Shown here: positions 1 through 11,305 of the stretch, one piece after another
Position numbering within the stretch: position 1 is the stretch's first letter
How the letters are laid out: every line of letters starts with the position of its first letter
Assembly (NCBI RefSeq): GCF_947507565.1
Contig: NC_089181.1
Span: forward strand, 1,048,536 to 1,112,535
Direction of reading: 5' to 3'
DNA from: Oscarella lobularis
Lineage: Eukaryota; Porifera; Homoscleromorpha; Homosclerophorida; Oscarellidae
Length of the DNA stretch: 64,000 bases
Notes under the pieces: generated by a model
Seen by the model: the letters and a program-made list of their open reading frames with translations, nothing else
Told to the model about the DNA's origin: nothing
The model's database searches: none
Program-made: the position numbers and the translations under genes

Positions 1-1655
1 CACCATAGATAGAAAATAGAGGGATAGGCAACTTGCCCGTGTCACGTGATTTATCTGTACAATGAAGTCTAACGCACACCGTTAGACGCATTTGATATTC
101 GTAACGGGCAGGAAATGTTGCGCGCGCGCGTCTGCCCGGCGGTATAGGCGCGCGATCCGGGTAGTTAGGGCATTGGGTCACTAGCCTGCGTGCGAGATAG
201 GTTCGTTTTTTCGGGCTTTGTTTCACTTTATACTTCCGTCGATGAGAACTCGCAGTCAGTCGCGCGACGACCCCCTCGGGATCTCGTCGCCCGTGGGATT
301 ATTCGCCAGCCGGCGCTCGGAGCCGAGCCTCGCTTCGCGATCGGCGGTGCCGCCGAGTATACCTTCTGCCACCGTATCGTCGGCCGCCCCTCCGTTTCTT
401 CGGCGGCGCCGATCGCCCAAACAGCCCCGGCAAACCCGTCGTCGCAGGCGTCAGGGTTGGCGCTTCCGGATGTTTGGATTCGGACGGAAGACGGACAGCG
501 ATTCGCGATTAGAGGGGGAAACTTTACCTGCAATTTTCGATGACTCTTTGAGGGCGGGTGCTGGGGATGGCACCAACTTCACAGATGACAGCGTCAACGT
601 CGCGCTGCAAGCATTCGTCCAGTCGGTGGTATCGGAAGTCGTCCCGGATCGTGCAGGTGGGCTTTCCTCTAACCCTTTCCGGTTAGAGGCGCTCCCAAGC
701 GCTGGGGAGGGCGTTTCGTGGAGATCGGACTTTGGCGTTGTCGGTCGGCCAAGGCGGGCACATTTGGCGCGCAACACCTACAGCGGATGTTGGCGGGAGG
801 CGGGGCTTAGCCTGTTTTTTCTTTGCAGCGGGAGGCGGCAGCGGCGCGCTGGGCAGTCTGCCGTCTAGCATGAACGGCAACTGCGACGGTAAGCATGCGT
901 AAAGAAATAATTCAGTCACTCGAAATGAAGGACTGCATTATTGTCAGCAAGTCACCTGATAGGCCCAACATATTTTATTCCGTTTCCCTCCTTCTGAAAT
1001 ATCACATGATCTGAAGGACGTGCTGGATTCGTCGAAGTTTTGATCGCAATTCTCCTAGAGAGATCGTGTATTGCCGTTCATTGAATCTGCACCGATCTTT
1101 CTTCTTACTTTCATGACACCAACTGGCTTGACGCGAAATTGCTTCCGACCGTAATGTTCTAAAAACTGTTTCGAATTTTCAGACAAGAACGATGTTGAAC
1201 AGCTTTCTCCTGTAATTGTTGTTTCTTGACCATCGCTTGTAGATAAACAGCGCTTCTTTTGTGAAGACTCTGAATGAAAAAGTGTAAACACGAACATTGA
1301 ATTGGTTATTATTGCTACTGAGCATTTCACTGCAACGTGAAGCTATTTTGCGTAGAGTAATAAAATGGCTGGCTCTTTCCTGAATGTTTTTTGTCTTTAC
1401 ACTTCTTGCATATATACAGCAAATCTTCCCATTTTGGTTCATCAGGATATTGATGAAATTCGGCGCAATCTCTAACATCTTGTAAAGATAATGGCTTTCA
1501 TATGAAACAGTATTTACCAGTAGTGCCACAGGGAGCAACTGTCACACTCGACCATTCCTCTGGAGTTGACGCCTTGTAGTTAAAATATTTCCGTACATCG
1601 TGGATGCGATCAACTAGAGGAGGGGACAAGGTATGTAACTTTTTTGAATAATTTA
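1..1655. other. Region without a recognised gene
   Basis: Positions 190-870 are GC-rich and hold overlapping open frames on the plus strand (190-543 and 218-868), rich in Ser, Arg and Pro, in which I recognise no domain; they may be chance frames. Near 667-686 a short inverted repeat (TCTAACC/GGTTAGA) could form a hairpin. Positions 900-1655 are AT-richer with only short frames on both strands. The first 50 bases carry a motif also found at 5.4 and 7.0 kb (separate entry). Confidence 0.4.
5..50 (+). repeat. CACGTG-containing leader motif, copy 1
   Basis: An ATAGA start, a purine-rich run, then CAACTTGCC and GTCACGTGA. The same arrangement occurs at 5411-5460 and 6971-7021. In the second copy it lies just upstream of the ATG of an uncharacterised gene. 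It could be a promoter or leader shared by a duplicated family. CACGTG is the canonical E-box bound by bHLH-Zip factors, but function is inferred only. Confidence 0.4.
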
Positions 1656-3283
1656 CTATACTTGTTCATATTTGCTCCCAAGCGGCATTTGTAAAAAACG
1701 TTTGCACTTCCAGCTTAGCAACGTCGACTTAGAGAGCATCCATTGGAGCCTTTCTTTTGCGCGGGAGAACTGGCTCTTGGCGTGTAATTTCTGTTGCGAA
1801 CTGTTTACCAATTGATAAAATAAATTAAAGCCTTCTTCAGTCCTCATTCTCTGTAAAGTTTTTACTGATAACGTTGCCATTTCCTGACCTTCCGCCGCAG
1901 ATAGTGAACGACTCTGAAGAGCTCGACTAAAGTTGTCAGTAATTTTTAATATTTTTTGGAAAGGTGTAGCCCAAAGAGGAAGTTGTACCGTTTCATTTGC
2001 GTTTGTACACCGATAATTCTTCCTTTCACATCTGCATCTAACCTCGTTTCGAGGCATTGACTCCATAAGTCTATTTAAAGCATCGTAATTTTCAGCAATA
2101 CTCTCCAATGCATTGCCTCTCACTGTCCATCGCGTTGGACAAAACGATCTAATACCGACATTGGGACAGTCATCGTTTGAAGCGTTCTCTGCCCTAATCT
2201 TATCAAAAGCAGCGTTCCGCTTGGGAAAAAGCGGATCAAAAAGCTGTATCAAGGGCATCCCGGCAGTGCTTAGACTGCTTCATAGCATTTCCTACAGCAA
2301 GATTCAAGGCATGGCCATAACAGTGAGTCAAAATAGCTCTCCCTTCTTCTGCTTGAATCCTTGTTGCAACGCCTGTCTTGCTACCAATCATGTTGGCGGC
2401 ACCATCATAACATTGCCCGCGGCAGTTAGAAATTGACAAATTCATTCTCAGTAGGACGTCTTTGATTGCCTTATATAAGCTTTCTGAATCGATTTTGTCA
2501 ACCGCATACAGTCCAATAACATCCTCGTGATCGTCTAGCTGAGAATCTACCCATCTGATGCAAATTGAAAACTGTTCTTTGTTTGCCGTATCGGTGCATT
2601 CATCTGCCATTATAGTGTAATATCTACTTTTTTGAATGTCGCTGCAGATCTGGCGTGTGATGTTCAAAGTCATTAGTTGAAGAAACTCGTTTAGTATTTC
2701 ACCGGAAACATACTTGGAAGCTTTCTTTTCCATCCAAGTTAAAACCTCAGGAATCATACGCTCGAACAAGCATTAGTTGAGAAAAGTTTCTGTCCAGACC
2801 ACTACCGTTCCCTCTAAGAGCCAACCCTTGCCGAGCAAGGAACCGCAAATTTTGAACAATTCTTCGCAGCATGTCTCGGTTTAGCGACTTTTCTTTCTGT
2901 AGACGAGAGTTAAGCAACTCTCCTACGTCGCCAAATTGTCTAGGAAACTTTTCAATAGACGCTACCGCTTCACGATGACAAGCGCTGGCGGCGTGCTTTG
3001 TGAATGAAGAGGTAGCTTTCCAGAAAACAAAGCCTTTCGTGATGAAGGAAGGATCTCTCCGTGTACTTGAAAGAAGCTTTTTCTCATGATTTGCTTTAAT
3101 GCACACGTAGCAGAAAGCAGCATCGAGCGCAACGTAGTAATGAAGCCAACAGAACTTCTCGCACCACTCGGATCGAAAGGAACGCTTCTCGCCTTTAGAT
3201 CTAAAGCTCCTTTTTGGAAAATCGAAGCCTTTTGCGGGGTGGAACTTGTCAGGAAAAAGCGTGCTTCTTTCCTCGCCAGCCAT
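1656..3283 (-). pseudogene. Decayed DUF4371 / hAT-type transposase (copy 1)
   Basis: Three overlapping minus-strand frames (3283-2747, 2769-2236, 2258-1656) together give one DUF4371/ZMYM1-like protein. In order they show a TTF-type zinc finger (Cys pair in FCYVC, then a His-rich half near KHAASACHREA), the first catalytic aspartate in MADECTDT, the second in GQCYDGAANM, a CYGHALNLA motif and CPTRWTVR. This order is usual for hAT-superfamily transposases. The two junctions need frameshifts, and the C-terminal dimerisation region is missing, so the copy is dead. No terminal inverted repeat was found. A related copy lies at 21.6-23.7 kb. Confidence 0.85.
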
Positions 3284-3439
3284 GTTTGCCTAACGCGCGC
3301 AATTAACTTAGAGCGATACTTCGCTCAAAATTACTACACTGTACAAAATATTCAAATCTTTGGCGAAAAAGTTGGTCCGGCAGTTGCCGGGTCTGCCGAA
3401 CCTGTCGCGACGCCCATGTGCGTGATTGTCGTTAAAAAG

Positions 3440-5410
3440 CTACATGCTAAAGCTGTTTGAAAAGATGACCCCGAAGAAGCCCAGAAACCTTGCTTGCTGA
3501 AGGCAAGCGCGCTTTTGCCCGTTTGTTGTCTTGCCAGCTCAATTTAATGATGTGAGAGGCGAACAGCAAGGGATCTGCGGCTCATCTGCCCTTTGAGCCT
3601 GCTATCTTGGAGCGGTTGAAACAAGAAATAGCAGAGAGAGCCCCTTCTCTCGTCTCGAATCTCACAAGGCTATAAAGAAAAAAAATGGCCTACCATTCCA
3701 GAAACACCCGTTTCAACTTACCAAGCTCGCGTTACTACATTTTTTGCTTCGGAAGAAACTGGACGTTGCGGATTTTTCCACAAGATGAAAATGATGTCCT
3801 CACATCGAACTAAACCATCAAAATAAGAACGTGCACCTATTTATTTAATTAATCAATTATGTACTTCACTATGAGAAACCGCATCTCGATTTAGCGAAAC
3901 CTCAATGGCGCCTTGACCAAGATTAGTCACGGGGTCAATGCTGTTCTTGTTGACAAGATGAACAAGATATTCCTTGTAGTGTTTTCTTGATACAGAAAAG
4001 AAAGGTAGAGAAAATGTCTTGCCCGCTAAAAGCGCGCAACATCAAAATCTGCAGCTATGTGAACAAGCACTTCTTTCGAGGAAGAAGGTCAGTCAACTGA
4101 CCTAACGGCTTACCCCCTTGAAGACAGCGTTTGTAAAAATAAAGAAAAATGCAACTGATGTCAGAAGCGAAACCTTCGGTGACCTTCAAGTCTACGTAAT
4201 GACGAAACGGCAGACGTGTCATGCGACGAAATAAGGAGGACGCCTAGCGTTTATTTTCCTACGGAGAACTGTCTGAAAGTTATTAATTTGGATTAGTGTT
4301 GAGAATGGTTCGTATATTTTCTAACAGGTGTTCCTTCTTTTGTTGTTAAAGATGTGAACGTGCATTTAATTCGTGCTTAGTTCTTTGTGTTTTTCCTGCC
4401 CTCCTGAGCAAAAAAACAGAATGGGCTCCCTTGGTCTTCTTTGAGCTACTGTTATTTTCAAACGTAAGCATGACGTAATAGAACAAAAGTGGGCCAATCA
4501 GCGAATGACATTTGTGTCGAAAACGGCTTTTTGCTTTAATTAATTAAGGCTTCAAGACGTGTCATCTCAATCAAAAAAAGCACTTTATAACGCTTTCGTG
4601 TCAAAAAACGTTGAAAACAAATGCAACAAAAACGAAATTACAAGTTTCTAAGAGCGCGCCTTAATCGACTCGTCATCGTGATTGAGCGATTCAATTGCCA
4701 ATCAGTTGATCAAGGCAAAGCATTCGAAAATCGCTCCTCGCTCCGACGGATGTTCGACGACGGGCGTCCGTCCGGCTTTTGTTTTTCCAGACAGAATCAT
4801 GACGTCACGGTGACGCAATTATTCCAGGCAGCGCAAATAGAAAATCCTCTCATTGTCACGATTTAACTAAGAAGTGATAATGCAGTGTTAGAAATAAGTT
4901 TTCATTTTTTCACGGCCAAAATGTCCGTGCATTCTCTCAAACGCGAGATGGACCAGTTGCGGGAATGGATTATTCCTGTATATAAAATGTACTACTTTCA
5001 GATACGGCTTGGCGCTAAGAGCTGCTAGAGCTAATTGAAGACAATCTTTAAACAACAGCTAAGATGCAACCTTGAAAATTCTACTTTAGGCAAAACATTT
5101 TCATCAAAGCCACATGACAACCAACACCCCTCTCCGGTTCAACTTAAGTTCATCAAAAGCTTTAGAGAAAAATGCGTAAAAGTTCAAAACTTTACCTTTT
5201 TTATGATCCACAGATATTTGTCTTTGACTCCTGGCAAGTTTATAGATTTTTTGTGTCTTTTCTTTCTTAGGCGCCCAGCTGCCTTTGCTAAGTTCAGATC
5301 TTGAGAGCATTAAAAGGGCGCCGTCTTAAGCCTAAAACTGAGGATTGAAAGCTTCTTTTTATAACTTTGAGTTTTGGACAGATACCTGAGAAGATTTTAT
5401 TGCTATTGCA
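3440..5410. other. AT-rich stretch without a recognised gene
   Basis: Short frames only (for example 4621-4866 and 5035-5304 on plus), none with a recognisable domain. A TGACGTCA octamer (CRE-type) lies near 4800, with several TTAATTAA runs. I see no repeat boundary or RNA gene. Confidence 0.4.
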
Positions 5411-5460
5411 TCATAGATGTAAGAGAGAAGGGATGCGCAACTTCCTTGTCACGTGACCCT
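5411..5460 (+). repeat. CACGTG-containing leader motif, copy 2
   Basis: Second occurrence of the ATAGA, purine run, CAACTT, GTCACGTGAC block. It ends 22 bases before the first ATG of the gene at 5483, so it may belong to that gene's promoter or leader. Copy 3 at 6971-7021 is followed by the same GAGCTGAAG-like bases, suggesting a local duplication whose gene body has decayed. Confidence 0.45.
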
Positions 5461-5482
5461 CGCAGCTGAAGCAAGGGTCATT

Positions 5483-6418
5483 ATGGATTCCTCAGTGTCT
5501 CTATTTCGTCGCGCTGTCGATGCCGTTGTAAACGAGAAGACTTTGTCGGATAGTAACAGTAGGAGCTGCGTCATCGAACGTGAAGGAAGAGAACTCCTTG
5601 CCTCCTCCGACCCATCGCTTCGTCCACACGTCGAACGAATCGTCGCTTCGATCTCGGAATGCATCGACGCAAGGCCGAGCGAGCGATCGATCGCTGCTCG
5701 TCGAGAAAGTGCTCAATTTGAGTTCGCTCGGGCTCGTTTTGACGTTTGTTCGGTGGAGTGTTTCTACGAGTTATTGGATATTACGTTAGCCGACCCAATT
5801 CTCATTCAATCGGTTAATCAGAAGATTTTTGACAATTTTTTAGTGGAGAAATTGTCCCCTCTAAGGGTTCTCGAGGAAGCGGCTTCCCGGCAAGTGGACA
5901 TGACCGAAACAGAATGCAACATCGTTCGATATGCCGCAGGAAGCATTCCTTTTAAATTACTTAAGAAACGAAATGAACCTGCGGTCATAGCTTGCCTCAA
6001 TGATATGAGATCAAGAAAGGAAGATCATGCGTACAGAGTGGACAGCGCGGATTGACGAAGGAGGACTATTTCATATTAACGACACGACGTATGCCTTTTT
6101 CTACGCCTTGGAACTTAAAATAAGAAGCGCCCTTCCTCTGCACATCATCGAAGACGAGCTCAGCCGCCAAGATTTTAGAAAGGAAATTATTGAAGATTCC
6201 GACATCAGAGAAGCGTGGCATGATGTAGCTGTTGAAATCGACGACGAAGAAATGGCGTTGAAGCTTTTGGACGACGTCGCAACTTTGTGGATCACAATGA
6301 GAGGGTTTTCCATTACATCAGCCTAGCTGGACGAATACAAGAGAAAGAAGAAGAAGACGGTGCAGAAAACGAAGAGGCTTCGTAAGTCCTTGTCGCGACG
6401 TGGCGAAGACAAATCATG
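5483..6418 (+). pseudogene. Uncharacterised family A gene, complete but broken copy
   Basis: From the ATG at 5483 a frame runs about 180 codons, then coding switches by one base near 6030 into a second frame (to 6324), followed by an in-frame TAG and 30 further codons to 6418. The C-terminal part has GGLFHIND, WITMRGFS and, after the stop, LDEYKRKKKKT. The minus-strand copy at 9.8-10.1 kb matches these (GDLFEVSD, VTIRGFS, LEQYKRE), with Trp where this copy has TAG. The protein resembles uncharacterised proteins I associate with cnidarian and sponge genomes; I know no function. Two breaks relative to the other copy make it a pseudogene. Possibly transposon-associated, given its multiple copies. 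Confidence 0.6.
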
Positions 6419-8085
6419 ACGATCCTACTTTTCGAGAATTTAATGTTTAAATGTGCAAAGTACATTACGAGCTTACCTTTCTTTCGCGCTCTTCTGCGTT
6501 TTGCCATCGGAGCGTCGTTTCTTCCGGAAATAGCCTCCTTCGCCTCGAACTATTGCTTCTAGTTGGCAGCTGCGCATGGCTCCTCTAGAGAAAGGTAAAG
6601 AAGCTGCAAATTTACGCAATATTTAAGTGCGTTGTACGTGAACTCGTAACGAACTTGTGTTAGAAAGACATCGAGACACTGATGGATTATCCGACGTCCA
6701 CCAAGCATTCCCTGTTGACCAAAAAATTTTCCAACGGATCCTGAGACTTGTGTTCACTCAGGAAAAAAAAACTGTCTTCCGTCCGATCAGAGAGCAGGTC
6801 CTGAGGAGTCGACTCATTTCCACAAAGGAAGTCACTTGTAAGGAAAGTCAGTTCTGTTAACAAAAGGATAGGCGCCTAACAAAGGATGGGCACTAAACAG
6901 AGAGTACAGATGCAGTTTTAACGTGCGTGACGGTAGATACCGGTATTCTAAGATGGCGTCTTATATTCACAATAGCAGAGATATAAAAAGTAGGAAAACA
7001 AATCTTGCCGTCACGTGACCCGTTGAGCTGAAGAAATGAGTGTTACGGATGTGTCCCGTATGTGATCCTTCTCTACAAACGCTTCTCGCAAACTTTAGGA
7101 CCCTCCTTGCAAAGTCTTGTGGTTCAGAAGATAGAGAAGCTCAAGATGTAGCTAGCAAACTAGTTTTTACTTCCCGAGGGAAATCTCCGACAGTCAATGC
7201 CAAGCATATTGCTTAAACAAAGAGCAAGAAGGCGTTCGTTGTTCGATTCATGCTTCAGATCCGAACTTACGCTCAAATAGAATGCAAAATTTCTGACGCT
7301 CCACGCCCAAGTTATGCACCAGATAACGAGACATATTCCGCAGCTTTTCCAGTGGGATACGTGTTATTCTGATCATCTTGTTTTCGTAGAGCAGAAATAA
7401 GAAATGGGATGAAAATTTTGTGTGAATTTTTCGAGCGCTTAAGACTTGGGCAATCTCGATTATTTTTTGTTTCCGGACCCTCCTACTTCGACTAAACTTA
7501 ATTTTTTAACTTTTTAATTACCATTCAAAACGCAGATGCTCTTAACACAATTTATGCAATGGGCCTTTTGAAATAGCTTTTTCTAAAAACAATACGGCGC
7601 TTTTTCCGAAAATAAAATAAACTTCGCTTATCGTTTGGTTCGTTTCAGGACCATTTCAGCCCTATTCAAGTTCTAGGTTTATCCTACGTTATACCTAAGG
7701 TCGTCTTTACAATTGATCAAAGTTGTCAGAGTATAAAGCTTTATTTAGCCATTTGCAACTAAATTTAACGTGCCGAATGGCGTAGATCTGAATGAACGCG
7801 GGGTACGCCGGACCAGTGTACAAACGCAATAGAGACTCAAAGTTCTGTTTTGAGAGACTAGGAAAACGAAAAAAGATGTTTACCGCAAGAGTACAACGAC
7901 TTTAACTGAGAAGTTCCTAAAAAGGGCCCCGTTTCTAGAAAACTGTAGGAGGTGGGGTTTCTTTGTTTTATGGCATACTTTTGCACAAACATGCCATAAA
8001 AAAAGAAAAAGCACTGTTGTAGAATTCCGGGTTTATTCTGGGACGCACTGTACAGTCCAAAATGCTTTGTCTCCACTCCGATGTC
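6419..8085. other. Stretch with no recognised gene; third leader motif
   Basis: Contains the third CACGTG leader block (6971-7021), followed by about 190 bases with an open but unrecognised frame (7080-7210). This may be the remains of another family A gene start. The rest is AT-rich with no domain or repeat boundary seen. Confidence 0.35.
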
Positions 8086-9480
8086 TTCTAATAGGAGTGC
8101 ACTCTGTCGATCTACATTGGATCATCTGGGAAGCTGTCCGTCAGCTCGAAATATTTGGTTCCTGCGTTATTGCCATAACATCAGATAGTGCCGCAGTTAA
8201 TCGTAGTTTGTTTCGACAGCACTGGACGCCCGATAACGACGCAATTGTACACAAAGTCCCAAACAGTTACAGTCACCCGCAGCGGCCACTATTTGTCTTC
8301 TCCGACTCTCCACATAAAATCAAAACAACCCGGAATTGTCTTTCTCACTCTTTCGCAAATAGCTCTCGCAGATCTATGATGGTGAGATTCCAATTTGTGT
8401 TGCATTTTCGTACAATTATTTATAGAAAAACGGGAAAAGAATAAGTTGGCAGCACATCAACAATTTATATGATAAATGCCAAATTGCTGCCGATAGGACT
8501 GGCCTTTCTCTTTTGCCAAAGTTTAAATTGGAGCACTTTCAACTACAGTAGACCCTCACCAATCCGAACCCCGTTAATCCGAACCCTCGCTAATCCGAAC
8601 GAAGAAAAAGTCTCACATACGGTTATTTCCGCTTCAAAAGCGTCTCTTCTTCCAAAAGAGCCCACAAGACTCTAACTTTTGATGAAAAGCTCTCCATTCT
8701 GGAGCAATTAGGTACCACTTCCTACACCGCTCTCTCTTTGTTCCTTAGAGCAAACTCGCGTAACTGATTATTTCACTAATAATACAGACTAATGATTTGA
8801 TTTCGCTAATCCGAACGTTTTCACTAACCCGAACACCTAAGCTTGGGTTGGGAACATCACTGTTCGGATTAGCGAGGGTCTACTATACTGTCTTTTTCAC
8901 GCATGAGGGTAGACCTGGCTGCTCAGGTAAATGTCAACACCCTTACTCGTACTCTTTATGACGTGTAATGTAGGTTCTAAGCGGAAGTGTCGCTAACGTC
9001 CTGGAATATTTGAAAAACTGACGGATCCGAAGAAACGGCAAAGTTTATTCGCATATTCGATAAGATATTGGATTGCATGAATGCGCGATCACTAAAGGCA
9101 GACAAGCCTGATAGACGAGGCTACACCAGTCCTAATGACGAACGTCTGACGGTATGTACATATTGTCTTGTAATATGTATAAAAAAGATATATTTTTTCT
9201 TTGCAGTTCTTGAAGACTGACTTCCTCGGATATTTGCGTGAATGGCAGGCTGAAATTGAGTCAGTTCCTAAGCTGTCTAAAAGCGAGGCGGCAGCTGAGG
9301 AGGGAGACACCGGAGGAGTTGCACATCTGTGGCAAGCGCTTTTAGATACTTGCAGTAATAAATATTTATGCGTTGCATTATTTAGTTTGCTCCTTCGTGG
9401 ATTGAGTGAAGTATTTCTTTACCGCAGACGGGTCGAATCAGTGCTTCATCTTAAGTGGCAACCTGGACCAGGATCCCATT
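8086..9480 (+). pseudogene. P-element / THAP9-like transposase, split into short exons
   Basis: Exon 8086-8381 has LHWIIWEAVRQLE, SDSAAVNR and FVFSDSPHKIKTTRN, the RNase H-like core of P-element/THAP9 transposases. A 44-base intron (8382-8425) leads to exon 8426-8926, which includes KNGKRISWQHINNLYD, TGLSLLPK and MRVDLAAQ and is interrupted by a MITE (8546-8885). Introns 8927-8973 and 9152-9206 flank an exon with KFIRIFDKILDCMN and SPNDERL; the last exon starts FLKTDFLGYLREWQ. Exon order and splice sites match the family closely. A one-base frameshift near 9015, the MITE, the absent N-terminal THAP finger and the eroded C-terminus show it is inactive. It may be a once-autonomous P element or a domesticated relative. 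Confidence 0.85.
8546..8885. mobile_element. 340-base pogo/Tigger-type MITE in a P-element exon
   Basis: Starts CAGTAGACCCTC and ends GAGGGTCTACTA, flanked by TA at 8544-8545 and 8886-8887. Inside are several inverted and direct AATCCGAAC units near both ends. TA duplication and these termini fit Tc1/mariner, pogo/Tigger group. The P-element frame on the two sides is contiguous if the element and one TA are taken away, so the borders are secure. Confidence 0.9.
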
Positions 9481-9764
9481 GAAAATTAAGTTGGACAGCA
9501 GAGAGCAAGAGGAGGAAAATCAGAGAATCCTTCTTTCCAGCAGGTCCTGAAAAATTCTATGTCATTAAGGCAACAGTGATCATCTGCTCTTATACCTGTA
9601 AGATTAAATTCAAGCCGAAAATGGCTTCAATACCCTGAGGAAAAGATTCATGATACGCCTCTTCCAAAGCGTCAAAATAGGCGTTCCTGACGTTCAAAAC
9701 GGAGGTAGGAAGGAAAATCCCAGGTACACTATTGATCACCTTTATTAACAGACTTTTTAAAAGC

Positions 9765-10154
9765 TTAAGTCTTTGCGACTCGAACACCTTTTTCTCGCTT
9801 GTATTGTTCTAACCAACAGGCGGCAAGAGAAAATCCGCGAATAGTAACATAAAGAGAAACAATGTCTATCAGCAGCTCATCTCGTACGCTGCAATCTGCT
9901 TCATTTGTCAGTTCTCTCCAGTAACCCTTCATGCCCTCCTCTCCTAAAATTTCCTTTTTCACAGAATCAACAATTCCTTCTTTCCTAAGAAGCATTGCTG
10001 GTAGATGGTCGCGAAGAGGTTTCTCAATAGCCTTGAACAGTTCAAATGCGGCATCGCTAACCTCAAATAAGTCACCTCTATTGACGCGACGAAGCCATGC
10101 AATGAGATCTGTTCCCTTTTTGAAGTATACGGCTGCTGCTAGTTGGCCGCTTGC
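9765..10154 (-). CDS. Uncharacterised family A gene, C-terminal exon (partial)
   Basis: One minus-strand exon of about 129 codons starting after a TTTTTAG acceptor (10155-10156). It contains AAAVYFKKGTDLIAWLRR, GDLFEVSDAAFELFKAIE and VTIRGFSLAACWLEQYKRE. The same residues, diverged, occur in the broken copy at 5.5-6.4 kb. Unlike that copy it has Trp rather than a stop before LEQYK, but the basic tail that follows there appears frameshifted here (9590-9787). The upstream exon is not identified. It is convergent with the P-element relic. The first 81 bases of the exon are also present at 60786-60866. Function unknown. Confidence 0.5.
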   Translation of the reverse strand, partial: ASGQLAAAVYFKKGTDLIAWLRRVNRGDLFEVSDAAFELFKAIEKPLRDHLPAMLLRKEGIVDSVKKEILGEEGMKGYWRELTNEADCSVRDELLIDIVSLYVTIRGFSLAACWLEQYKREKGVRVAKT

Positions 10155-10394
10155 CTAAAAATACGCCCATGCATGCATATGCGTGCATGTCCTCGCTAAG
10201 TGGCTAAATCATCATAACGTTTTGATCTAATTTGTGGTTGATCTCATTTGCACGCCCAACAGTCCTCATTGGCCAGCCAGGAACTAGTTCCCCGGATTAT
10301 TTCAAATCCAAACCGAACTAGTTCGTCTGTGCTGCCGCAATCATGATGGATAAAGCGCCTCGTTTTAAGGAAAACGGTTAACCTACGATTTTAA
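10074..10394 (-). repeat. 321-base duplicated block (inverted partner at 60546-60866)
   Basis: About 95% identical by eye to the reverse complement of 60546-60866. It spans the family A exon start, its presumed intron with a CATGCATGCAT palindrome, and a conserved AACTAGTTCC / GGAACTAGTT inverted pair. A relic of its AAATGAGAT...ACCACAAAT core also occurs at 18327-18377. It may be the 5' part of a mobile or multi-copy gene. Confidence 0.75.
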
Positions 10395-10884
10395 ACTGGC
10401 AAGATAAAGCATCGCGACTTTCTTGCAGCTCCGGAGGACGGGGTGGAAAACCGTGCAAAAGATTCCGCGATTCGAAAAGTCGGGTCCCGTTTTCAGGTTT
10501 TTCACGGTTTACCTTACGATTTCCTTGTGATCGCAACGCCTCATCTGCGCAGATACGACTCGGAGCAACAAGATAGTCATGCCGAATAGTAAGAACAGGA
10601 CACGTTTTCGCAACCGCTCGCGCATAGACTCGTCTCTTTACTTAGAAACGAATTCCGTTGTGAAAACCAAGGTCACACCCTTCATCGTGCCAAACTACAT
10701 AGTTTAGAGAGAAAACGGTCGTTTTAGGAGGCCGTCAAAAAAGGAACTTCACAATCAGAGATGGAAAAAATGGAAGAGCTCGAAGAAGTGAAAAAGGTTT
10801 GTCTGTTGAAATGGTGTTCTGTGTCGACTCTGTACAGAATGCTTCTCTTAGAGTCTCAACAGTTAGAGTGCACCAAGTTCACTA
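10395..10884. other. No recognised feature
   Basis: No long frame and no domain. A CACTA at 10880-10884 is the left target duplication of the adjacent MITE. Confidence 0.4.
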
Positions 10885-11305
10885 CAGTGGCGTAGGAACG
10901 GGGGGGGGGGGGGGGCTGGGGGGCTGCAGCCCCCTGAAATTTTTAATCGAACTTTATTTAAGCCTTTGATTTACTGGTTAGAGAGTACCTAACACTACCC
11001 GTCGCTAGAGCCAGAACTGAAAATCTTTTATTTCTCTTTCCTTTGTCGAATAAAGACGTTTTTCGGAAATACTATGACTCCTGAACGTCTCAATAACCTA
11101 TTCTATCAGTGCATTTAACCTGAGAGAACAAACTAAATACTCCTGCAAAATTCGCCCCAGCAATTATAGTTGGAGATCCAACTATTCCAGAAAGTTCAGA
11201 GTTTAGATTTTGTATCCTTCGCGAAATATTTGGATATCCGGTGTGGTCTCGAAAAAATTTTGCGCGCGCAGCTCCCCCTCTCTGAAATATCTTCCTACGC
11301 CACTG
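10885..11305. mobile_element. 421-base hAT-like MITE, CAGTGGCGTAGGAA termini
   Basis: Termini CAGTGGCGTAGGAA and TTCCTACGCCACTG are perfect inverted repeats. Flanks are CACTA (10880-10884 and 11306-11310), a 5-base duplication. A run of about 17 G follows the left terminus. The subterminal TTTTGCGCGCGCAGC-like segment near the right end resembles that of the MITE at 59011-59483, so the two are related families. No transposase is encoded. Confidence 0.85.

Noticed and set aside
10344-10383. Short MMDKAPRF gene start in the 321-base block
   Set aside because: Both copies stop after about a dozen codons at the same place, and no splice donor is obvious.
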